From Cricetomys ansorgei (taxonomy: Eukaryota > Chordata > Mammalia > Rodentia > Nesomyidae), in contig JAMJFZ010000770.1 of NCBI GenBank assembly GCA_026225945.1, positions 1,551,501-1,615,500 on the forward strand: a stretch of 64,000 nucleotides of DNA, written 5' to 3'. Below, in pieces: positions 55,641 through 64,000 of this stretch (the first letter of the stretch is position 1; each line of letters opens with the position of its first letter). A model generated the notes under the pieces. That model saw only the letters and a list, made by a program, of their open reading frames with translations, was not told the origin of the DNA and did no database searches. The translations under genes were made by a program, and so were the position numbers.

Positions 55641-56299
55641 TGATTTTACTTTGTTGTGAGGAAAAGATAATTTATGTGGGGAAAACAGAGGCGAAGGCTC
55701 CAGACATGGGAGAGTCAACTGCTTAGGACCTGTGGCACTACATAGTCTCTTCCTTTCTCTTCCCTTTTCTGGTTTTTGAGTTATAGAGGAAAATTTATTA
55801 TAGATTCATGGTAGGAGAGAGTGAGTGAGAAAAAGATAGAGGGAGAGAGAATATGGACTTGAATGAGGCTTGGAGAGAGAACCATGCCATTTGACTTAGA
55901 CTTGGTGATCAGTAGCATTGTAGATAAGCTATTACATAGCACAAAGTTAAGGCACATGGCAGGTAAGGCTTCAAAGAAAGCCCAGAGAACAAGAAAAGGC
56001 TCATTTAGGCTCTGGCTGACACCAACAGCAAAACAGAAGAGAATAAAAAGGAAAAACTGGCCTTTCTGAGTCAGGACATGGAAAGGCAGACTGTCATATA
56101 GTCTCTTCTTTTCTTCCCCATACATACGGACACTTTGTGTGCCCTTGCCCCAGGGTCTGACTGGCAAATTCCTTAGTATTGCAACTAAAGAGCCTATGTA
56201 AAGCTCAGGCTGCGACTGTGATGAAGTGTATCTGAATGGGGGTCCAAGGCATCACCTTCCCCAGTCTTCTCTAACAGAATTGGGTGGAGCCAGGCTATC
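55641..56299. other. Intron sequence, unrecognised
   Basis: A minus-strand open frame of 128 codons (55781-56167) has no recognisable domain. The sequence is purine-rich at 55795-55860. Could be an old LTR, unproven. Confidence 0.4.
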
Positions 56300-56460
56300 T
56301 GCAGCTGAGGCTCTACCTCTTCCTGGTGCTATACCCCTGAACAAGCCACTTAATCCTCTCTGCACCCAGTTTTCTCCTTAGTGAATGGACAATATGAGTC
56401 TGCACCAAAGGGATATTATCATTTTTAAATGAATCAACATCTATGAAGATGTGTTTACCC
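56300..56460 (+). repeat. MIR SINE
   Basis: 'ctgaacaagccacttaatcc' with 'tctctgcacccagttttctc' and 'cttagtgaatggacaatatg' is the MIR core. Confidence 0.8.
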
Positions 56461-57805
56461 ACTGCAGGTGTTGTTACAAAAGCCTCCAGTCCAAACAAAT
56501 GCCTTTTGGTGAATCAAATATGTTTCTGTCAGGAATGAGAAATTAACCACACAAGGTCAGAGAATTAATTATATTGAACATCTGACTGAGCCCAGAACCA
56601 AGGGAGATAAACCAACGTGATAAAAGCCTAATAATAACTCCAGGCAAGGGAAAAGCAGATTGCCTGTAAGGCTTCATGTTGCCCTGGGGATTGACACATT
56701 TTTATATACATTTCTCTTTGACTTTATTTCATTGGTAGTAGAAATATCGAATTCCAGAACTGCTGATCAACCTGTTTGTATGGCTGTCAATTTACTTGCA
56801 GGAGCTACTGACCTTCACAACACAGGTAAGTAAATCAGTTGTCAAGTTTCTATTCTCTTTTGAATTTGCATTGTTATTTCCTTTTTCTTTGCATTGTGAG
56901 AATTAAACCCCACACCCATCACCTCCTTTTTGTATTCCTTTCCAACAAATGTTCTATTAAAAACAGTTAACTGATTTCCCTTTTATTAGCATGACAGAAA
57001 AGCGACAACTTTTTCTTTCTGTTTTCCTTCACTGTGGATTTAGGTCTTAAGTAAACTGTTATTACAGAAAGATCCAAACAAAGCTTTCAGCCATGGCTGT
57101 CAAAAAAACTTTGAAATTAGTTTTGTAACTGTCACAGCTTGGCTTTGGTGCTGTCATTATAATTAGGCTGTTTTTTTGTCTGAATGTCTACATATCCCTG
57201 TTGGTACAGAATCATTAAAATAATCACTTACAATGGAGTTTGATATGCTATAATCACTGTGGCTTGGTTGACTTGCTCTAAAATAATAACCTTCAAACAT
57301 AAAATAAGAATGAAGATGGTAAGTATGTGTAGGAGCTGAATTTAAATATTAAACCAGTAACTCCAGCTTTAATATGAAAGCTGGTGAATGGACCACTGGA
57401 GGTGAATTCAATCAACCAGTGTTAGAAACTGTCCATCAGCTTTCATGGAGCAATATCACATCTGGCTTCATTCTTGAGTCTGAAGAAGTCTAAGGCTGTA
57501 CCTTCAGTTTTCACTTTTGTATGCAATTAACATAAAGAAACTTGTTGAAATTGGATCAGTGTGGCAAAACAATATGAAACTCAAGCCTTCCACAGTTCTA
57601 TTTACTTAACATAAATGTAGCTCTACCTACCATCTATTATCAATATAGAGGCATGCACACATATATATGTCCAGGAACACACATATACAAATTTAAATGT
57701 ATATATGTGTGTTGAATATAATATACAAATTTTCAGACGTGTACTGAAGCTTTTAAAATTTCTTCATTTAAAGTTTCATTTTAGTACACATTTTTATTAA
57801 GTCAG
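56461..57805. other. Intron sequence, repeat-poor
   Basis: About 1.3 kb with no SINE or LINE text until TATATG-rich sequence near 57655-57720. Segments at about 57120-57480 look unique and could be conserved non-coding sequence. Confidence 0.4.
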
Positions 57806-58016
57806 GGGACAGAAGAGATGGCTCAGTGGATGAGAATGATTGTTGTTCTAGATGATCCAAGTTCTGTTCCCAGCATCCATACCAGGCATCTCACAATCTC
57901 CTATAACTCCAACTGCAGGGGATCTGATACCTCCTTCTCATCATAGTGGGCGCCTGCACCCACTCAAACAGACACACATACACAGTCATAAATAAAAATA
58001 AAAATAAAAATATAAC
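57806..58016 (+). repeat. B2/B3-type SINE
   Basis: 'agaagagatggctcagtgga', 'ctgttcccagcatccatacc', 'gcaggggatctgatacctcc', ending in an (AAATA)n tail. Confidence 0.88.
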
Positions 58017-58334
58017 TCCTTTTTAAAGGGCTTTTAAAAAATCATACACTTCTGAATAATTTTTAGTTTGTCTTTGCTCCAAAATCCACTTATTTGTGTA
58101 AATGGCAATTGGAATTACCAAGACATGAAGACACTATAATAGAATCTTTCCTGATGCAGCAAAATCTGTCAGAAACACTCTAGAGAATCAAGGAGTCTCT
58201 GAGTAGGCTGCACCCTTGGGGGTGCTTAGAGATGCAAGAACTCAGGCTGTTTCCTAGCCTCAAAGAATTCCAATCTGTAACTTCAACAAGGTCCCTAGAT
58301 GCTTCATGTGTCATGTTCAAATTCAAGAAATAAT

Positions 58335-58450
58335 GTCTGTGAATTTGAAGCCAGCCTGGTCTCCAGAGTGAGTTCCATGGACAGCCAGGGTTACAACAGA
58401 GAAATCCTGTCTCAAACAAAGCAAAACAAAACAAAACAAACAAATAAAAA
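58335..58450 (+). repeat. 5'-truncated B1 SINE
   Basis: 'tgaatttgaagccagcctgg', 'tctccagagtgagttccatg' and 'tgtctcaaacaaagc', with an (AAAAC)n tail. Carries the TTACAACAGAGAAA variant. Confidence 0.88.
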
Positions 58451-59202
58451 GAACTAATGCTATAGATAATACTCATTGAATAAGAAAGATGGTTCATGGA
58501 TGACCTACAAAGTCATCAGACTCTTCAAATTTCGTGATTCTAAAAGCCTACAATGACTAAAGTGGAATCTAACAAAAACTGGCTAAATATTACTGTGTTC
58601 TTAGGATCACTAGACCCCATCTGAATGGCAACTCTTTCTCATCCAAATCCAAGGCAAAGAACCAGTTAGACAAAAGGGTTTCACTATTAGGGGACTTTAT
58701 GAAGCCACCATCACAGACTTTTTAATAAAGGCAGGGAATGATATAGCTTCAAGAGATAGAAAAGAAAGGGGAATAGCATTTGCTTAGTTTCCAAAAACAA
58801 TGCATTTTTTGGTGAGATCTCATTTTTCTCCCCAGTGAAAACTAGGTTTGACTTCTGATATGCAGCACATGATAAATTTGTGTTGTCGTAAGTAACTAAG
58901 TTTGTGGACATTTGCTTCAGTAACAATAGGAAACCATAGAGCACCATCTATGATTTTGATTGACATCAGCTCAAATCATCTTCAGGGCAAATGACTGAAC
59001 ACACATGCCCAGTAATATGAAATAAGATTTGAACTAAAGTCTGTATGCAAGGTGATCATCAGTGGGATGCTGAAAATATTGTTGCTTCAAATGTAAACAA
59101 CTATATCTTTCATCTTGCTTTGTGCTAGGAAGTGTCATGAGAGAATGAAAGTGAAACAATAATGCAAAGGCCAAGAACAAGAAGTGCCACTTTTATACTA
59201 GT
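58451..59202. other. Intron sequence, no recognised feature
   Basis: Nothing named. Confidence 0.5.
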
Positions 59203-59285
59203 TTGAGTGCTTAGGATACAGCTCAATGGTGGAGTGCCTATCTAGAATGCATGAGTCTGGGTTCATGCAAAAATAAAAGAGAGAG
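59203..59285 (+). repeat. ID-type SINE
   Basis: 'taggatacagctcaatggtg' with 'gagtgcctatctagaatgca' and an A-rich tail. This is the tRNA-Ala-derived ID element. Confidence 0.75.
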
Positions 59286-59423
59286 AAAAACAATAATTTT
59301 TAGTCCCATTGTCCAAGGAAAGGCCCCATGAGACTGCAAAGTGAAGCCACATGTGGACAGAGCTCCTTCTGCAATGAAAATTAACATTAATAAGAAACAG
59401 TATTGAGATATGAGGCAATCTGT

Positions 59424-59600
59424 ACTTGAGTGCTTGGTCTGTGCCAAGCTTCATTTCAAGCACACTGCACACTGATGTAATGACACTGTTTGGTCCTTAA
59501 TAATCTCAGGCGGTCGGTATTCATGCCATCCCCCTTTTTCAGGAAGAAACAGACTTCTTAGAAAAGATGAGTAGTGTTCCAATAACATCACATTGGAAAG
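59424..59600 (+). repeat. MIR SINE
   Basis: 'gagtgcttggtctgtgccaa' then 'gaagaaacagacttcttaga' follow MIR order. Diverged. Confidence 0.6.
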
Positions 59601-59779
59601 CATTTTCAGATGTTTTAGGGGAAAAGCAGATGCTCTTCTGCTTTCTTTTGAGCAGTCAAGAAGCCCTTGACATGGCTCTAGATGCTAAAATGAGTGTGAA
59701 TCAGTGTCCTTGCTGAATGTTTGTCTGGGAAGAGAAAGCAGAAGTACATGAAGCTTGTGTTTGAAACCTGTGAGATCAG

Positions 59780-59965
59780 TAGGATATAATGGAACATTAG
59801 TTTGAAGACTGGTTGAGCTCTGTGCCCAAACTTGACCTCTCTGTGACAACATTCTCTCTTATAGAAAATGGATGTTGTAATATCTACATTTTTGATTGAA
59901 ACATGGTTATAAACAGGACTATTTATTGCAGTGTCTAGCCTCTAGTAGAAATCTTGAATACTGTA
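59780..59965 (+). repeat. MIR SINE
   Basis: 'gttgagctctgtgcccaaac', 'ttgacctctctgtgacaaca' and 'tagaaaatggatgttgtaat', then 'gcagtgtctagcctctagta', match the MIR core and 3' end. Confidence 0.8.
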
Positions 59966-61019
59966 TTGGAAAACCGTGGAGGGATTTAAAAATAGAGATA
60001 TGATCAGTTGTTTATAGAGAAAAGTAAGAGAGATAAAACATGAGAAATTAATTCAAATAAATAACAAATTTTGAGACACAGTATGAAGATTCATAGATTT
60101 ACAAAATGTCTAAAGGAATCTTGTTTTGGCAGTTTATATGTAAGTGCTTGGTGGGTTACTGCTTCTATCAATTTCTCAGGTAATATTTTTCTGTGAAACA
60201 GTTCTTTGATAGTCTTATGATTCTGTAGATAAAATATCCAAAAAAGGACACTTGTGGCCTTACAGTACATGATGCATATAAATTATAATGATAAATACCA
60301 CAAAGCTGAATCTAAGTTGCTTTTTGAGTAAGCAAAATATCGTACCTTGGTTAAAAACAAAGTTCATCTACTGAACATTGTGTCATTTGCTTACTAAATT
60401 ATGAATTTTAGTTGGGATTAAAAGTAATTTAGAGAACAATGCAATTATAAGGTAAAATTTTCAGAAACTATCTTGCATATGATAGATAAGCATAAGAATG
60501 AGAACATAATCACAGGTAAAAGCAACTGCACAAAACCTAACATAAATCTACCACTCCCAAATGTATCCTTATGTTCACACTTCTAAAATATACATGCAAA
60601 ATGATTCTACCCAATTTAAAAAGTTTTGTTAGTTAAGCAACATGTTTATATCAATACTGAAAGCAGACCAGTGGGTGTCCTTCTAGACTGTGTGTTTTTC
60701 AATCACCCATCCTTGGAGAGGCTGGGCAGAAAGGGATCCATGAATAACTCCCCACAAGGGTACTGAGAGTCTGTGATGCCACAGATGCCCTGCCAGCTGC
60801 CATGTCTTAGAGTTGCTTGTATTTTTTAATTTGGGAAAGAAAGATAAGTGAGCATCTGGAAGTCAAATTGCAGAGAGAAGAGTCTCAAAAACCCTTTAAT
60901 CTCTTGTCCAGTATCAGTGAGCTTTTGCTGTTATGGCATTAAATCACATATTGTTACTTACACCATTAACATCAATATACTTCAATCACTAACTTTTGAC
61001 CTTACAACACAAGTTAGAA
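59966..61019. other. Intron sequence, no recognised feature
   Basis: AT-rich. Nothing named. Confidence 0.5.
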
Positions 61020-61216
61020 TTTTTTCTATGTATACGGGTGTTTTGTCTCTTGTATGTATGCCTACCACATGTATGTTTGGTCCTTGTGGATGTCAGAAAA
61101 GGGGTAAGATCTCCTGGAACTGGAGTTACAGAGGTTGTCAGCCACCATAATTGAACCCAGGTCCTCTGAAAAAAACAATCAGTGCTCTTAACCATTGAGT
61201 CATCTCTGCAGCTCCA
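61020..61216 (-). repeat. B2/B3-type SINE
   Basis: 'ctcctggaactggagttaca', 'attgaacccaggtcctctga' and 'gctcttaaccattgagtcat' with 'ctctgcagctcc' are the reverse complement of the B2/B3 head and body. Confidence 0.88.
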
Positions 61217-64000
61217 CAAGTTAGATTTTAATAAGAAGAAATTCATGTCTGCTGGGATGGGAAAAGTTGCTAAGCTTGGTTGAATGTTATTCTTAGCTAG
61301 TGATTTTGATTTTTCTTTTATTCTGTGTGGAAAAATGTGGTGGCCTTGCAGTGAACACACCCATGGGTGTTCATGCCCTTGGCAGTATCTCTTGATCCAG
61401 TCCTGTGACTTTCTCTGGTTAGTTTATAATAACAGAGGAGTAAGGAGCAGAGGAATTTGGAAACACTTGTGTGCCAGGATTTATTCTTGGCTTTATAAGA
61501 TGCCTGAGCCACCACACTGGCATCCAGACCCTATAGACCCTAATATCCTCTTCACTCCACTGTCAGCCAGCCAAGCCCAGAGCATAGATTTAAGATGAAG
61601 AGTGTCTGACCACAGATGCTTTAGGTATCAGCTGAAGTTTGGAATGGTCTAGTTGGACTTTTCAAGAAAATCATAGATTCACCATCAAAAATTACTATCT
61701 CATTTATATAACAGCATAGCTTAAACCAATCAGCTTCACTTGGTTGCTAAACACTCAGGGTCTGCTCTGGTGATTCTTGAGGAAGGAAGAACATTTATAG
61801 GTATCTTAAAGGTCTTTAACCTCATTATCCAAGGATGGGACACGTGCATGTAATCTCATTGTCCTATTCAGAGATTGTGACACATAATACCATAGCATTC
61901 ACTTTGATGTAAAAACTAGAAACTCACAAAAGATACTTCTGAACGCTGAGAGAACTGTAATGAAGACCACAGTCATCTGATATATTGGTTAAAGTAAGGA
62001 CACTTAAAATAGAGTATTTCATAAAATTTGCTCAATAAAATCATGTCCTGAATTGGTTTAAGTTATGGTGTATATTTCTTACAAAGTCTTCAATTTAGGA
62101 CAGCATGTGCTTCCTAGAATACATCGCCACAATGGACATTCACAATTTGAATCAAATTACTGCTTAACATGCTTCTGTTCCCTCACACTTTGTGGCCACA
62201 CATGGATTAGTGGGAGAAAGGAGAAATAAGTGAATATCTCTGCCAAACCCTTTCAATTAGCTCAACTATAATTCAAGGATTAAGAACTCATTGTCCCTAC
62301 ATGACTTCATTATTGACATTTGAAAAAATATCAGGATAGAGAATGTAAATCTTGGCTTGGAAGCAATGATGTGTTGACTTTGTTGGTTTTCTATCTTCAG
62401 ATAATAAAAAGATCAGAACATTAAAAATTTCACCATGTTTTCTTCTCATATTAGAAAAAGAGTATTGGAAGAAAGACATTCAAACACTATTATTCAATTC
62501 CTCTCCCCAAGTTTTCCTCTAAGCCAACCAATTTATGTTCTGATATAAGAAATGGAGCATGCCATTGTGCCTGTCATTGTGTGTCAAGGCAATATATTTT
62601 ATCTATAAAGTGGAATAAACAAACAAACAGACTTAGAAAGAAGGACAAAGGCTTCCAAGTCTTGGGAGTGAGAGTAGGATACAGGGCTGAACCTAGAGGG
62701 CAGTCAGTTTACAGTGGGGTTGCACAGGAACTGACTTCCTAGATGTGAGCATAGGCACCCAAGAGCTGAGTGATGCCAAGTAGCCAACTATCTCCCATGA
62801 CCTATGCTGGGTATTTGAAAAGCATCAATCTCAGTACTTACATATGGAAGAATGCTATTATCATTGCTTGTCAGATATGTTAGAAAACTTTTAGACTTGT
62901 TAGAAAACTGAAACTCAAAAGGATTTGGAAAGTTGTCCCAAGTGATCCTTGGATACACTGTCTTAGCTAGACCTCCCTGTCTGGACACTGGTAGAGGAGG
63001 ATAGAAGAGACTAACTGATTAAATGAACTTAACTTCTCACAAGCACCACCAATTTGTGAAATGATTGTGGAAAGGTTCATTAAGAAGATAGACATTCTAA
63101 GAACTCTCTGTGATGACACTCCACCACTCAAAATACACATATCACACTTTTCACCTCCTCTCGATTTTCACCTCCAATGGAAATTTTCTCAAAGAGCATT
63201 AATACACTACAGTAATAATCTTGTCATAATTTGACCTATTTATGGAAAAAACCATCTGCCTCCTTTCCTTGCAGAATGAGGAACAGCATGAGATAGTACC
63301 AGAGAGAAATTGAGCAGGACCACTTCATGTCTCATGTATACCATCATTTTCCTGTCAGATATCTTTATGATAATAGACCACTGGGTATGCATGTATTGGA
63401 AGAGAGTACCAAGAAGGCTGTCACATCTGTCAAATTGTCAAGGATGAAAACTCCTACTTGGGAGGCAGGGGAATGGCTAGTCACAGCAGCAGCTGAGGAA
63501 TGACTTTTCCATTTAATCTAATTCTATTCATCATGCATTAGAGTGACCCATTCACACAAATGTTGCTCATATAAAAAACAGCACTTAAATAACTACCTAA
63601 TGGTGAGTTTGATACTAAAAGAGTCAATTTAAACTTCAATATTCTGAGACCCACACTTAAGCACACATTCAGGAAACTTTCTAAATGGTTTCATAATACT
63701 GTGTGAGAGAATTGCCTCACTGCCTAAACAGTAGCAGAGTACACAGTGTGCATCCATGCATCTAGTATCCAAACTTTGGATTTGTCTCCATATTTTTATT
63801 GATATTTTTATTGCTTCATATTCATATACAAGTGATTTATCCACTGACAATATAAGGGATTTCTGAAAATCATTTAGAATAATCATCTGATAAGTGATCA
63901 AGTGATACAAGTTAGCAATCTATAGGTTGCTTATGAATCTGCAGAAATTCCTAAGTGGCCAACAAGTATATGAAAAGATGGCTGTATTTACTGGCTGTAA
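61217..64000. other. Intron sequence, no confident feature
   Basis: No further Nalcn exon or named repeat recognised. Open frames here are short and lack family resemblance. Confidence 0.5.

Noticed and set aside
55781..56167. 128-codon open frame, minus strand
   Set aside because: Overlaps an opposite open frame, shows low-complexity hydrophobic text and no family resemblance.
60848..61360. Open frames on both strands near 61.1 kb
   Set aside because: They run through a B2/B3-type SINE and its flanks and are not coding.

Overview
This is a mammalian, almost certainly muroid rodent, nuclear genomic window. It lies inside one large gene on the minus strand: Nalcn, the sodium leak channel, non-selective. 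The rodent assignment rests on many B1, B2/B3, B4 and ID SINEs and a rodent Lx-type LINE-1 3' end. Four B1 copies share a variant near their 3' end (TTACAACAGAGAAA, where I recall the house-mouse consensus as CTACACAGAGAAA), so a muroid other than house mouse is plausible. The species cannot be fixed from this sequence alone.

Only about 1% of the window is protein-coding. Four consecutive Nalcn exons are read right to left on the minus strand: 54688-54557, 41314-41147, 36772-36581 and 10501-10364. All have AG/GT borders and phase 0 at both ends. Joined, they give 210 uninterrupted codons, human-numbered about residues 379-588. They encode channel domain II from S1 through the voltage-sensor helix S4, S5 and the pore with its selectivity-filter glutamate (E554 of the EEKE ring), stopping at the start of S6. 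The introns between them are about 13.2, 4.4 and 26.1 kb. The next downstream exon (rest of S6) and the preceding upstream exon were not found and probably lie outside the window.

The rest is intron. It holds SINEs of every muroid class, older mammalian repeats (MIR, L2, ancient L1, MaLR-like LTRs), one hAT element of the URR1 type with a perfect 8-bp target duplication, one solitary LTR with TG...CA ends, several dinucleotide microsatellites, and two non-microsatellite tandem duplications of 43 and 83 bp. MIR copies concentrate at 55-60 kb, upstream of the first domain II exon.

I saw no operon, CRISPR array, tRNA or rRNA gene, processed pseudogene of a known gene, or novel multi-gene system. 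The items most worth a second look are the four symmetric exons, a short codon-like stretch on the minus strand near 15.1-15.3 kb, the exact 43-bp duplication, and a 41-nt alternating purine-pyrimidine tract that can fold into a hairpin.
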